From Macrophomina tecta (taxonomy: Eukaryota; Ascomycota; Dothideomycetes; Botryosphaeriales; Botryosphaeriaceae), in assembly GCA_024180945.1 (NCBI GenBank), contig JAKSGN010000005.1:3286001-3350000 (forward strand): a stretch of 64,000 nt of DNA, written 5' to 3'. Position 1 is the first letter of the stretch, and each line of letters opens with the position of its first letter. A program made the position numbers and the translations under genes. This document shows positions 11,763 to 26,975 of this stretch, piece after piece. The notes beneath the pieces were generated by a model that was not told where the DNA came from, made no database searches, and saw nothing but the letters and a program-made list of their open reading frames with translations.

Positions 11763-12139
11763 GTAAGGGAATCGCATGCCCTATATTTCCAAATCAATTG
11801 CTGATGACCGGTACGCAGTCTGCCAGTATCCGTAGTAGTTACAGGCAAGACCGGACGCTGATCATCCCGCACGAAAGTTATCTGATCCGTCCGGGCTTGG
11901 CAGCGCGACGACCGGGATGGGTAAGCGGGTGGGGCTCGCAAACGTACCGGTGCCGGGGGCGCGAAGGATGGGCATGCAGGGGCAAACGGATGGCCGTGGA
12001 GCGGGCATTCCCAGCCGGACCGCGTCTATGAGCCGATCTTATCGGATTTCGATCCTGTCCTCATCCCCACGCTCAAGCTTGGCTCTGCGGCCTCGGGCCA
12101 GTCGTAGGATTTTTTCTTTTTCTTTTTCTTTTTCTTTTT
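11763..12139. repeat. Spacer with TTTTTC repeat between transporter relics
   Basis: Separates the two siderophore transporter relics. It ends in a pyrimidine hexanucleotide repeat, roughly (TTTTTC)n, at about 12110-12141. No coding sequence recognised. Confidence 0.5.
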
Positions 12140-12152
12140 CTCAATTCTCTGG

Positions 12153-13671
12153 TTGAATCCTGCCGTTCCTCGTAGTGGCCAGCCCGCTGTTCCCAATGCA
12201 AAGCAGGGGGCCCGAGACATGGAAGCTATCCGTTCCGTGTGGGCTCCCCGCTTGCTCGCCGCTGCTTACTTTTGCATCTTGCTCGTCATCTTCGGGAACG
12301 GCCTGGAGTCGCAGGCCAGCGCCAACCTCTTGCCCTACGCCACGAGCGAATTCTCGGAGCATGCTCTCGTTTCCACCGTCGGTATCTCCTCAAGCTTTGT
12401 GGCTGGGGTTTCGAGGATCCCTGTTGCTAAGCTGGTGGATATCTGGGGCCGTGGAGAGGGCTTTATGCTCATGGCAGCCTTCGCAACATTTGGTGTGTTC
12501 CTCCCCCATTCGGCCTGGGTATGATGCTCCAATGTGCTGATCAGTGGCCATACAGGACTAGCCCTTATGGCTGTCTGCAGCAATGTCGCAGTATGTGTCA
12601 TCGCACAGGTAGGCTGCTATCGCTCCGTCAATTCCTGTGCGCGTTCTCCTTTTTACCCAATCGTCTCAGGTCTTCTACGCTGCCGGGACCCACAGCGCCA
12701 ATTACATCCTCCATGTGATCATGGCCGATGCATCCAGTCTCAGGAATCGTGCTCTAGCCTTTGGTTTTGCCACCACTCCTTACCTGCTCACCGCATTCGC
12801 CGGTCCTGCCGTTGTACAGTGGTTCCAGAAAAACAGGACTTGGAGATGGGCATACGTAACGTTTGCGATCACGACTCCACTGCCGGATGCTCCCCTTGCT
12901 CTTATCCTGTCCAACAGTAAACGCAAGGCCTTCCTTGAACGCCTCCTCAGACGTGGCCATCCGTAGAAGAGTGGGTCCCGAATGCGCCAGCTCAAGAGAC
13001 TTGCTGTCGAGTTCGATGGTAAGCCTCCCTCATCCTGTGGAATGATCCAAGCCCCTCCGCGCATCTGACAAAAAGCCCAGTTGTCGGGACCACGCTCTTC
13101 TATCTCCGGCCTTGCGCTCATCCTGATCCCGCTCGGCCTACAGTGCCACTACGCAGACGGCCGGCACGACACATCTCTCCTTGGCCAATGCATCGCCGGC
13201 GCTACGGTCCTCTTCCTCTTCTGGCTCTGGGAAAGCCGCCATGCCCGCATTCGCCTTATCCCCTACCGCGCCATCGCCAACCGCACGGTCGCCGGCTCCT
13301 GCCTGCTCTGCTCCAGCTGCTTCGTTGCCACCGGCTGCTACCACACCTACCTGCTCTCCTCCCTGCAGGTCGTGCACCGCCTCGGCATCCGCGACGCCGG
13401 CTACATCGCCAACGCCTCCAGCCTCACCGCCTGCGTCTGCGGCGTCTCCGTCGCGTGGTCCATCCGGCAGACGGGCCGCTTCGAGATCTTCGGCCTGCTC
13501 GCCCAGCCCATCCGCGCGCTGCAACTGCTCGCCATAGTGCCTGCCGTAGCGCGGGACCCAGCGGCCGCGGCCGTGCCAGAAATAACGAGGATGGCATTTC
13601 CGGATGAACAGCCTAGCACTTGGTTTGCGGTCGCCATATGTCGCTATTGCTGGAGGTCGTCAGTACTCTGA
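12153..13671 (+). pseudogene. Siderophore-iron transporter relic, copy 2
   Basis: A second MirB/Sit-like copy, head-to-tail with the first. It reads MEAIRSVWAPRLLAAAYF, SANLLPYATSEFSEHALV, AKLVDIWGRGEGFMLM (12219-12490). It then continues across two still-recognisable introns (12496-12557 and 12609-12669 approximately) into VFYAAGTHSANYILHVIMAD and ATTPYLLTAFAGPAVVQWF. An in-frame TAG at about 12964 follows, a further intron-like segment (about 13020-13080) and a frameshift near 13105, before LALILIPLGLQCHYADG and HTYLLSSLQVVHRLGI. The last quarter of the protein expected for the family is absent after about 13530. The splice sites are better kept than in copy 1, suggesting later inactivation. 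Divergence between the copies means they are not a fresh duplication. Confidence 0.7.
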
Positions 13672-15084
13672 GACATGGCACACTTCTGTAGTGCACTGTT
13701 GTCCGGTTAAGCTCGTCACTCATCAATGAGGGCATTCATCACGCAATCCGCCGATTTGGATACTTCGGGGAGGCTGACGCCACAACTCCACAGGGCGCTT
13801 TTGGCAACAACCTTATTCTGACTGCATCGTAGAAAGCTGAATCTGTAAGCGAGGTGAAGCTGCTCAAACTCATCGAACTCGTCCAGATGGGGTGTGGCGT
13901 CTCCCCGGTGACAATGCTGGTAAGGGGGGCTTTTTTCGGCACAATCACAGTTCTGAAAAACACGACCTCCTTCCTCTTCACCATCTCCGCCCATTTACTT
14001 CGGAAGCAATCGAACTGCAGCCGCCCGAGTGCCTCTTGCCAGCAATCAAGACCCGCAGCCAAGGATTTGGCATTACGACGCGTTTCCTGTCAAGCTGCAC
14101 CATGTTCACCGCGCTTGCGGAGATAAGATGGCCGATTTCTGTACACAATGCCACCCGCACGCACCCGCAGATCTTCATGCCCGCCCGCCCAGTTCGCTGC
14201 CCTTGGTACACATAGCTAGCCGCGTCTGGACATTCCTCCTATGCCGACCATCTGCGATGCGGATCCCGCGTCCCTGATGAAGATGCTGCAATCGAGGACA
14301 TTGGCAAAGGTCTCTACAAGAGTTTTTCCATGGCGTGGGACACGGATAGGACACGAAGTGTTTGGCCAGATCGGCTGCTGTATTCTGACGCATAAATACC
14401 CATCTGAGAGAGCATAGATGAGCGACCACGATTTGACTGAGCAGACTACTTTTTCGTCTAGTTTAAGTTCCCAGGAGAACATTCGTTCTCATAATGGCTC
14501 CGGGGCCCTACATAATGAAACCGAAGACGGACCATTTCACGCCAAATGACACAGACGTTGACCGTCGTCAATGTCGTCGGGTAGTTCCAATGCGATTGCT
14601 CGCTCTTGATCTCGGCCGGACAGGGACAGCATGTTCGTAAAAGCCGCTGAACCTCCTCCAAAAAATCGTAACTCTGGAACCTGCCAGAAAATGCCGCAGC
14701 TTTGAGGGAAGCACTGCAGATCCTTGGCTTCAATCCAAACTACCACATGATATGTGCAAGCACGGAGAATCCTCCCGACTGCTTGATGTGGCCCGACGCT
14801 CTGGCCGCAAAATATGACGGAGATGGCTTTTTTTTTTTTTTTTTTTTTTTTGGAAAGAGCAGTGGGACCAGCTGCTAGGTCACTGCCAAGTAAGACAACC
14901 CCGACATGGGGCCCCTCTGGCATAGATAAGCTGATACATTCTGCGAAAGGCTGTCTGCAATTGGCCCGCAGTTGCCTTTTTGGAAGCATACCCCGATGCA
15001 AAAGTTTTACTGACCACACGAATCGTAGATTTCTGGTACCAGTGAGTCCGTTGTCTGATCTTCCACCCGTGCGAATCAACCGAC
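13672..15084. other. Intergenic; T24 tract
   Basis: Contains a run of 24 T at 14828-14851. Overlapping ORFs on both strands show no recognisable family. The sulfotransferase-like fragment that follows lacks its N-terminal half, which should have lain here; I could not find it. Confidence 0.4.
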
Positions 15085-15087
15085 TAA

Positions 15088-15522
15088 TCCATTGCCACAA
15101 GATCCACACTCGGAACGGCGGATCGGCGTGCAAATGACCCGGTGCTGCGCATGCTCGCCAAATTTGACTGGGACGCAAGTCATTACTACCCAATGCTCAA
15201 CAAGTTCTGGACCGATTTCTTCAAAGGGGATTTCGAGAAGAACGGAAAGCAGGTCTTTAGCGAATACTACGCCGATATGCATGCCGCAGTCCCTCCGGAG
15301 AGGTTGCTCGAGTACCACCTCAGCGAAGGCTGGGAGCCTCTTTGCGAATTCTTGGACGTTCCGGTGCCCAAAGTGCCGTTTCCCCACGTCATCGTCACGA
15401 AGGGCTTTGTGGCACAGTGTAGAGCAGGGAACAGAGCGCAAATGTACAATGTCATGCTTCGGGCAGCTTTTCTTGGAGGGGGGCTATATTCCAGGCATTT
15501 GGATGGGCTATTAATTTTGTGA
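15088..15522 (+). pseudogene. Sulfotransferase-like (Sulfotransfer_4 type) C-terminal fragment
   Basis: About 145 codons in one frame, from TADRRANDPVLRMLAKFDWD to a stop at 15520. They resemble the C-terminal half of the fungal P-loop sulfotransferase family often annotated as NAD-dependent epimerase or sulfotransferase. Landmarks are FFKGDFEKNGKQVFSEYYA, VPPERLLEYHLSEGWEPLCEFL, PFPHV and CRAGNRAQMYNV. The N-terminal P-loop and the substrate half are not visible upstream, so this is a fragment. A gene with distant 5' exons is possible but no convincing donor-acceptor chain was found. Confidence 0.55.
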
Positions 15523-15541
15523 TGAGTGGAGGTGTGCGCTC

Positions 15542-15835
15542 ATGGCTGCGCCGCCCCAGCCGCAGCTGTATGAGATGGACGCTATGGAGAAGCTGGCGGC
15601 CGAGGATGTGCATTGGGAGCAGGTCCCCCGCAATGATCCTGCTGAAGGGTTGCGGCATCTTCTAAGACAGCCGCCGCGAAGCTGGTGGCAGAGTTACACT
15701 AGAAATCCTATGCTCCTGATAGCATTGTATACTGCGGCATTGCTGCTGTTGATCCTGGTATGCTGCTCAGTTCATAGGCCCTATGCGGAGTATGGAGGTA
15801 AGAGCATGAGTCTCATTACGAAGGGAAACTATTAG
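15542..15835 (+). CDS. Small ORF with one membrane segment
   Basis: A 97-residue ORF starting MAAPPQPQLYEMDAMEK and containing one strong hydrophobic segment, MLLIALYTAALLLLILVCC (about residues 57-75). It begins only 20 nt after the sulfotransferase-like fragment. A GTAAGAGC donor-like site at about 15798 suggests an exon that may once have continued. No family recognised. It may be a relic of the neighbouring gene or unrelated. Confidence 0.3.
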   Translation: MAAPPQPQLYEMDAMEKLAAEDVHWEQVPRNDPAEGLRHLLRQPPRSWWQSYTRNPMLLIALYTAALLLLILVCCSVHRPYAEYGGKSMSLITKGNY

Positions 15836-16704
15836 AATGTGGACGACTTAAGGGATGAGACTAACTAGGCTGTGTCCGCGGTAACATTCAAGAGACAGTG
15901 CTAGATATGGAAAGAAAAGAAAGAAAGAAAGAAAAAAAAAGAAGAAGAAAGAGACGAGAAAGAACAATTCAGCAGGCAACTGTTGTGAAGTAGAGCACTC
16001 TTGCGCTTGGAAATATCGGGGGAAAATGGCGACAGTCACGATTAATGGCTCCATAAAACTCCCAGGACCATCTCATTGAGCTGCTGCAAAGGTGCCACAA
16101 CCCCATCGTAAACCTCTCCCTTCCTTCCGCTTGGAATTATGCTGGTGGGCCTTCTTTGTGTACAGCGTCAACAGCTATCAGATCAGTGAAAAGATTAACG
16201 CACTTTTTCTTCCTCGGTACTTAATTTCAACAAATCGGTTGTGATCTGCTCCATGGTCTCGGTGCACGTGGCAAAATCGTTTTCAAGCCTTCTCCTTGAC
16301 TTTTTTTCAACTTATCTTCTAATCCGTTGGCAAACAAGGCATTCCATGTTTCTCCCGTGGGGTCTTGGAATAAGTCTCTATCTCGCTTTCTTCCGCCAGG
16401 CCACTAATCAGCTTTTGGAATGAAAGACGAAACCTAATCCGTTCGAGGCGATATTTCCCTTCAAAATCTTCAGCATCTCCTCGTAGCGAAACATATGTCT
16501 GGAATCTTTGTAAAGCTTGAAGCCGCATTCAACCACAGGTCATGCTCCCAGCACTACCCCTACAATTTCTAAGCCAGACATTCGGCTTTAGAAGAACTAA
16601 TTCAATTAATTTGCGGTGCTTACACGATGAAATAAAGTATTGATCGAAAGACCTGAGCACAACATACGAAATCAGTAACCCGGTACTACATTCCCCAACG
16701 GGTC
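15836..16704. other. No gene; purine-rich tract
   Basis: An A/G-only-like stretch of GAAA repeats runs from about 15907 to 15964. Otherwise I see nothing supported. Confidence 0.4.
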
Positions 16705-17064
16705 ATGGGTATAGCATCTACCAATCTTCTGATTATGATGCTTTCGGTGGAAAAATTTTTTTTTTTCGATGAGCCAGGTCTAGAGAAAGTAGCCAACGGA
16801 ATAGAGGCACTTCTGGTACACTACGAGGACTTTCGCGACAACGCAGAGCCAAGCCATCCTCAAGAGCCGTCTCACGTAAAGCTTCCACAATCGAGGCCCA
16901 CAAACTCCACCAATGGAACTCTTGTGAAGAGGCACCTTGCACAGCATCTAGAGCGCCTTGCACTGTTCTCAGTTCTTGCATCCAAGCGTATGGACCAAGA
17001 TGGTAAACCTGTAGATACTGCAAATGCTCCGAGCTGTGCTGTTTCCGATCCAGAAGCCATCTAA
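16705..17064 (+). CDS. Unrecognised ORF, possibly relic
   Basis: 119 residues, MGIASTNLLIMMLSVEKF onward. It is hydrophilic after the first 20 residues and contains a short F-rich run encoded by a T tract. The frame stays open for another about 110 nt past a TAA at 17062, which hints at a disrupted longer gene. I recognise no domain and cannot assign function. Confidence 0.2.
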   Translation: MGIASTNLLIMMLSVEKFFFFDEPGLEKVANGIEALLVHYEDFRDNAEPSHPQEPSHVKLPQSRPTNSTNGTLVKRHLAQHLERLALFSVLASKRMDQDGKPVDTANAPSCAVSDPEAI

Positions 17065-17727
17065 GATGGCAGCCTGTCTCATGATGAAGAAATGGATGGC
17101 AGCTCGCACGAAGTATACGTGGCGGACGACATCATTCACGACCCATCTATGCAGATGGATGAGCTGATCACAAAATGAAAGGGTGGGTTAACACCTGTGG
17201 CCAGTCTCATGACCGTCGTCGTGCTTTCAAATCGAAGGAGTCACACCTGACCCGCTTAGTTGAAATTGGCGAAGATTGGGAGAATTTGCGGCTTATTGAA
17301 ATGCAGTCGGAGACGACGCTTCCATACACATACGTTACCTTCCCATGGACGTAGTACTCCCAGCAGATTGACCCGATTGATTTGGAGCAATTTAAAGTCA
17401 ATGTACCTTTCGATCATCTGAACAAGGCTCAAAAGGACTCGTTTTTCCTCACGCAAAGGCTCGGGACCCACCACATCTAGATTTTCGACCTTTGCATCGT
17501 TGAACCCTTGATGACATATCCGATTATCAAATATGAAGGAGAAATTATTATGATCGCCTGGCTCGTAATATTACCACCATTTCGCAGCAGTTTTGACGAC
17601 GGCTTGTTTCAACACCGTGACTGAACTGGCCCCAATTTGCGGACGTCGTCAAGATTGGCAACATCACTGATGGAATATTCCCAGAGCTATCTGTAATTTC
17701 GCATGGATTCATGATTTTACGCTGCAT
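17065..17727. other. No gene supported
   Basis: Short frames interrupted by stops; possibly part of a decayed gene spanning 16.7-18.2 kb on the plus strand. Confidence 0.3.
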
Positions 17728-18195
17728 TTGAATGCTTGGAGAATTGAAAAGCTGGCCAGAGAAATCACTCGACTGTTTGGTGACTTTGGCCCCTTCACGA
17801 TTGTCATCTGCAGAGCGGGTACCCCTAACATTCGTATTACACTCAACGTCAAAAACAGGACGACGAAACAGAGTTCTGCCGAGGGGAGGCAAGCAGGAGA
17901 CGATGATGCCACAGAGGAACTGTTAGCAGAGCACATCCTGGACCGCGAAAAAATGGAAGGGTCGGAAAAGAAAGAGAGCATGACTGCCACATCTCAAGGC
18001 GCTGAACAAGGGATCAGTGTTAGGGTCCACGTCGAGTTTGTTGCAGGACTTGCCGAGGCTCGCGAGAATGGTATGAATTTTTATTGTATTTGGCTCGCGT
18101 ACCGACAAGAACAAAGCACCAGCGACATGATCTTCAGTGGACTTATGCTGAAGGAGTCTCAGGGCGAGGCTGGCGCTTCAATCCAATTGGACTAA
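17728..18195 (+). CDS. Unrecognised 155-codon ORF
   Basis: The ORF opens with a non-ATG codon at 17728; no in-frame ATG near the start is convincing. It contains GDFGPFTIVICRAGTPNIRI, a charged stretch (AEHILDREKMEGSEKKES) and ends ESQGEAGASIQLD. Composition is protein-like, but I recognise no family. It may be the last exon of a decayed gene starting upstream. Confidence 0.25.
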   Translation: MNAWRIEKLAREITRLFGDFGPFTIVICRAGTPNIRITLNVKNRTTKQSSAEGRQAGDDDATEELLAEHILDREKMEGSEKKESMTATSQGAEQGISVRVHVEFVAGLAEARENGMNFYCIWLAYRQEQSTSDMIFSGLMLKESQGEAGASIQLD

Positions 18196-20600
18196 TGGAT
18201 GTTGAAGGCTCCTAGAAGGAACTCAAGGATTGAATAGCAAGCTTTCTCTTCGGAGATGAGGAGGAGGTTACGATCGTATAGTTGTGCCGCTCATTCTGAA
18301 GAACTCACATAAATATCAAGAATTTCAACAGACATCTATCGCTAGGAAATCACTTATCTGCCGCTCTTTATCTTCAGCAACCATCTCCAAACTGATTTTA
18401 TTCCAGCAAAGTGGGGACAGATTAATAATCATCAAAAATTGTTTTGCGGGGGGAATTGTTTTGGGTAATAATATAGATAAGTCCAGGACTCACGCTAATA
18501 GGCAGCTTGAGTAGCTGAGATCTCCTTGTGTGACAGCATTAAATGCCGAAGAGCTTAATGTGCCGAGGGCCTCTAAGGATGCACATCGACTTACCTCATG
18601 GGTTTTACCTTGGCATGCCCATAGGGTCGCGCCGTGGTATACCTGGAATTCGGATCCCTTAAAAATTGGATCCGTTTGGTGCGTTGCCGGTGCTTTTGTA
18701 GGTCGAACTTTCCGTTCTGTTATTCTGCGTCGCGGATGCAGCGTTGCAGGGACTTCATCCTGGTCTCAGCACGTGTCCTATCATCTGGGTACTTGTCTGG
18801 ATGATGCTCTAGCACCTTGAGAGGATAGGCCTTCCTGACGCCCGTCTCATTGGCAGACCTCTCGAGACCCAGCAGCGAGATCCAGCAAGGCAAAGGAAGT
18901 CTTGAGTTCGCTTGCTATGCTGCGTAACAGCTTAAGGCCTTGAGACCAACCTACCATGACGCTGGCTTCCTAAGCGGTTCTCGGGCTGCTGGCCGCCCTC
19001 ATTGGTGCTGCTAACGCTCACATTGCTCGCACTCATATTGCTCACGTTGGCATTGCTCATGTTTGCGCCCCTGGTGCTTCTGCTCCGGCTTGCGCCTCTC
19101 CAGCTCATTCTGTGGCATCTCTTGGGCACGCATTTCCTGCTTGCGCCGGGCGCGATGTAAGCCCATATGATCCTCTGCTTGCTGCCGCATCTACTTTGCT
19201 CGCTGCTCCCTTTGCTTTTCCTGCTTTTGCTTTCTGGGCAATGAAGGCAAGTTGTCAGAAGAAGAGACATTCGAGGTTGCGGCCGCGGGCAGCGGCGGCG
19301 CCTCACGGGTAGCTCTCGGGAATCCGGGCTGTCCAGAAGGCTATCTGGCAGGTCAAAAGAACGGCTCAATATGCTCAGGTTGGGAGATGCTGTCCCCAGA
19401 CAAGGGAGTATCCTGAATGATGGGGATAACCTTATTAGGCGCTATGTTGGGTGTGCGCCGTTCGGAATCGGGAAGATGTGTTGGGAATGTGAGCTGTTCG
19501 GTGAATAATTGGGATATCTGTGCAAGCTTATAGTTCCTTAAGTGTATCATTCGTAATGCGGACTGAGCAATTGCTATGATGTACATACACGGTGCCAAGC
19601 AAGGCTCATCGGCAGTCAACCTTTACATCAACGCCAGTCTTGGAACTTTTTTTCTCTTTTATGGAACATGGAAGTCAGGGGACTCTCAGTTGCGTTATTG
19701 TGGATACGGCACTAGTTCTGCATGCTATAGAGCCCTGAATAGTGAGTTCTGCTCTAGTGAGATCTATTGCCCTTTGGATTTACACTGGGGTTCTGTTATG
19801 ACTGTTTCTTCAGGGAGTGCCCGGTGATATACGACGGAAGATGAATTTTGTTCCCAAATACGCACTGGGCACTCCAGCATCAAATGCACCATGGACAGCG
19901 CGAAGGCGGTGTGTTGTGTCGCTTTGCGAAGTAATTGTCTGGCGTTGCTCCCCGCTCGCGCATTCATACGAGGAGCTCTATTCAGCACAACAATCTGACA
20001 TCGGCGTGCGCATTCATGATCTCTAACGTAAGTACATCGACTCGACCTTTGCAAATTTGGCAGAGATACCCTCAACCCCGAATCCAGATAATCCCACACA
20101 GTATTCGGTGTCGCTTGAAGACGGAAAATACTGTTACATGACGCCCCAAAAGTAGTTTAGCGTCTCCCAATGAGTCAGGCGACATCTCACGGGCGCTTCG
20201 AGGGAAAGTCTACTATTATTGTGAAAGGGATAGCTAGCCTCTAGCGGGCTTTCTCAAAGCTAATCCTAAGTGATGTTCGGAGATGACGAAAAATCCAGAG
20301 CATTGCTATGTGGCTTTCAGTGTACGAAGAAATAGAGAGATCACAGCCAAATGCTAGCGTGACAATGAAATCCAAGTAGGCACCTTTTAGCGAGTAATTC
20401 GTGACGTTAAGCCTTGCCGCTGATCGACGAGCCTAAGGTTTGACGCTTTTGGTATGTGGCGAGCCTAGGTCAAGAATGAACGTGCCTGAGCTACGCTGTC
20501 CTCAGTCGGGCTGCTCTGTTGAAGACGTCCAAGAAACTGCTGTCCACGCGAAGAACGCGCATTTCGAAGTCTAAACTAACATAGAGGGAGAGCCCAAGCC
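18196..20600. other. Gene-poor stretch, nothing firmly supported
   Basis: Around 18950-19330 there is a low-complexity zone: repeated GCTCA/CATTGCTC-type motifs give Ala/His-rich and, on the other strand, Ser/Arg-rich or Glu/Gln-rich frames, none open for long. A short ORF at 19817-20026 has no recognised domain. No transposon hallmark was found. Confidence 0.35.
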
Positions 20601-22338
20601 ACAGCGCATATGGGATCTTCTTTCTCCGAGGGTAGTCCAAGGCGCGAGTCATGCACCGGTGCGTCTGAATTCCAGTTTGCTTTGGGCAGAACTCGCCAAT
20701 CAGTTCTACGAGTCCGACAGCCTCGTCGCAGGGTCGTTTCAACGACCAAAGTCGTCCTTGCCCGACAGCCAACGATGGCCGGGCGGGAGAGTCAAATCAG
20801 ACGTGGTTACACGGTACCTGCATCACGCTTGTGCCTCAACGACCAGAGTTGCGGAGGAGGCAGGATGGAAAGCCTTATGGAGTCGGGGCTTCTGGTGGGC
20901 GTCCAATGCGTTACAAGCGCGCCTCGGCTGCAACGAGGACCCGGCTCTGGAACGAGGTGGTGAAGTATCTGGGGCAGCGAGGGTTACAGAGGCGTGATTG
21001 GAGGAGAGTTGGGGCTGGGCGCACATCAGTCGAAAAGCGATATTGGCAGGCCATCTCAGAGATACGAAAGAGGTCTGTTTCCGGTGAGAATCTTCACAAA
21101 CAACGGCTGCCGACACAGACGAACACGATGCATCCATCCATCGACAGGCTTTCTTCCCATTGTGGCCGTCACAGCGCGCTGGAGGAGCGCAGGGAATCCA
21201 CCTACCCGCACGGGTAAGAGGCTGGCTCGACCCCTGCCAGGCACGGCGTCTTGCCAGTTGCGGCGGGATGGGGAGGCTCACCGGCCGCAGCCAGCAACAG
21301 TGAGGGTGACGCAAGGCTACGATCGGCCAGTCCCTGCCAAATCTTAGGAAACTGCGATCATCTCGGATGGTGCAGACGCGACGATGAGTTTCACGGCAGC
21401 GGGCGTGGGCTGAGGGCAGAGTGCTGTCTCGCGATGGCCTGGCCAGGGCTGCTGCGTCGACAGTGCTGGCACAAAGGCGCGCGGGCGCTTTTGTGCAGAG
21501 CGGGCGGCCGTTTCGCGCAGAGGGCGTGTGCACGGCAGGACGGCGGCGATGACGACGATGCCGACGACAGGGACGATTCCGGCTGGAGAATGGGCGTCGG
21601 CGAGGATATGGCGTGCGCGTGTGGAATTATTTATGCCCTGGGCGGGCAAGCTGGCAGATCCTTGGCCGGGGCTGGCGCGTCGGGCGTGGGCGGGCGCTGA
21701 GTGGCCGGCGAGCTGGCGGATGGTTGCGTAGGCACCCTGGGCCATGCGACGAGCCTGAGGCCAGCAGTCGATGCTGGCTCCGGCTGGATGCTGCTGCTCC
21801 TGGTTGCTGCTGCTGCTGCTGCGCGCTGCTGCGCCCAGGGCCTTGTGCTGCGCCAGAGACGAGCTGGAGCTTCCAGCCCTCGTCCTCGCCGTCCTCTGCC
21901 CAACGCATCATCGCCTCAAGCGCCAGCGCCTCGCATCCGGCGTCCTGCAGCGCGAGCCGCATCCCCGCCGAGCGAGCGTCCTTGATCCTGCTGTGCTGCT
22001 TGTTGCTCTGCTCGGCTCCCTCGCTCTCGCCCGCCCAGCCCTCGCGACAGCCGCTCCAAGCCCCTCCGCGGTCCTGCTTCAGGCCGCAATCCTACCTACC
22101 TATCACCATCTTTATCGCTGCTGCCGTCCACCACGACAACCCCAGGATTGACGCATCTGCGCCCACCACGTGTCGGCCTTCCAGAGCTCTCGCTGCTCGC
22201 ACGCGCCCGCTGCCAACCTCATCTCCCACCAACGCGCTCCGGTCCAGCTTCAGCCCTACCGCGACCGCCAACCTCGCCTTATGCCCGCTTGAGTGAGTCC
22301 CGACTCCTCACCACGCCCTCCGCACCCCAGCCGTCGCC
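20601..22338. other. Upstream region of YAK1-like gene
   Basis: GC-rich, with long overlapping ORFs in several frames that lack domains. A (TGC)6 repeat lies at 21805-21822, embedded in a CTG/TGC-rich zone. Several ATGs precede the YAK1 start, so if the leader is long it carries upstream ORFs. Confidence 0.4.
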
Positions 22339-25450
<3,112 letters not shown>

Positions 25451-26975
25451 GAACACCATGTGGTGCGCAGACACCGAATTGGGTCGGCGTTCCTGGGCTA
25501 AAGACTATTTCTTTCCGAAAAGGTCATCATATTATGCTTCCACGGTGTCGGATTGGGCGGAATACTCCTTGCTCTTGGACCTTTCGGCCCCTATCCTTTC
25601 GTCATCACCACCAGCAGGTATCCTATCGCGTCGTCCACAGTCCGACTTGACGACGTTGGCACATTTTTGGAGCACAGAGAGGATCTGCCGGAAGCTCTCT
25701 CGCACAGCAACAGGATATCGTCGCGTCCTAGTGAACACAAGGGAAATAAGACGACTTGCATTAAAGCGTCGTTATGATCATCGTGCTCAAGCCAGCTTCC
25801 CACACTCCAATGACGCCATTTGGAAGAAGGCCGCTAGCAGGAGCGATGAGTAGGAATTACCGCCAGTAGAAATTCAATGGACAACGTCTGCATATACGGG
25901 CAGAATCGAGTTCTTGCTCAGCAGCCAGGAGGCCACGAGAATCGCATGGGAGCATTTGTATTTGCTAAGGAAGTACGGACCGGTTGATGATCCAGCTCCC
26001 AGGATTATGCCTTTGGTGGTTTCCTTTTTGTTTTTATCACCTTTTCTCTTTTCCTTTCTTTCTTTCTTCTTCAGCTGTCGTTGCCGCCGATGGAAGGAAA
26101 GAGTTTGAGCGCTCGAGAGGCACGATAAGGGTTCGGATGGCAACTTGGAAAGGGAAAGAAAATTGTTTGCATTTGTGTGTGCGGCACCTGTGGTGGAAGG
26201 TGTGTTGCGTGTGTATGTGCCCTTGTGTGGGCGTCTTTTTTCCACCAGAAGAATCGGAGCAAACAAAAACTTCCTTCCCTCATTTGCCGCTATATGTCTT
26301 ATGTGGCACTGGTGTCGTTGCTTCTTCATCTTGCCTTGGCCTGAATGCGGAGGGTTGGGCGTCACGCTGCTTGGATATGCTTCATGCTATGCTACATGAC
26401 TCGACTATTGGATATGATATCGCTACTCCATATTGCTTGAGCCCGAGCTATAGGCTTGGCCGTCAGGGCTCGTCGAAGCGTTCGAGTTAACTGCTCTCGT
26501 GGCAGGCGTGAAAATCTATTCATAAAACGTGATAGCCACCAGTATCCTGCCGACCGCTCTTCCTACGTATCAATTATAGGGGTTTGCCGGCGTCTATTCG
26601 GACATCCATGTCCCACGGGTCTGGCTCGCCTTCCGTGCCAATTCTACGCATCACCCTTTACGCTATCGTCGTCGTGACCATCTTTGTGCGGTCTACGAAG
26701 TTGAAAATATATGGCCTCTGCTGTAGCAAGATGTGACTGGCAGATGACCTTACCATGCCCGCACACCCTGAAATGTCTCAAGATCAAGGGCAAATGAAAC
26801 GATACGCTGATAACGGGTCTCTGATGGTTCCAAAACGGTTTTGGTTACCTCTCTTCTCTAGATATACGATTACGGTGGACGGGAGCATGCAAACCATAGC
26901 CAAGCAGGGGAGAAGGAGGAAATCCCAAGGAAGCCCGACCAGCGCGCCCGACAACTCCTCCTTCTTCCCACTTCT
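25451..26975. other. Convergent 3' region between YAK1 and PER1 genes
   Basis: Holds the 3' UTRs of both convergent genes. A T/C-rich tract lies around 26020-26075. ORFs here show no domain. Confidence 0.4.

Noticed and set aside
18932..19369. Ser/Arg/Asn-rich minus-strand ORF, possible gag-like protein
   Set aside because: Short low-complexity frame; no zinc knuckle, reverse transcriptase, terminal repeats or target-site duplication found nearby.
20823..21533. 236-codon minus-strand ORF before YAK1
   Set aside because: Arg/Ser/Ala-rich composition, overlapped by equally long frames on the other strand, no domain.
8441..22338. Transposon as the cause of the gene-poor island
   Set aside because: No transposase, integrase, reverse transcriptase or long terminal repeats could be recognised by eye; a repeat search would be needed to settle it.
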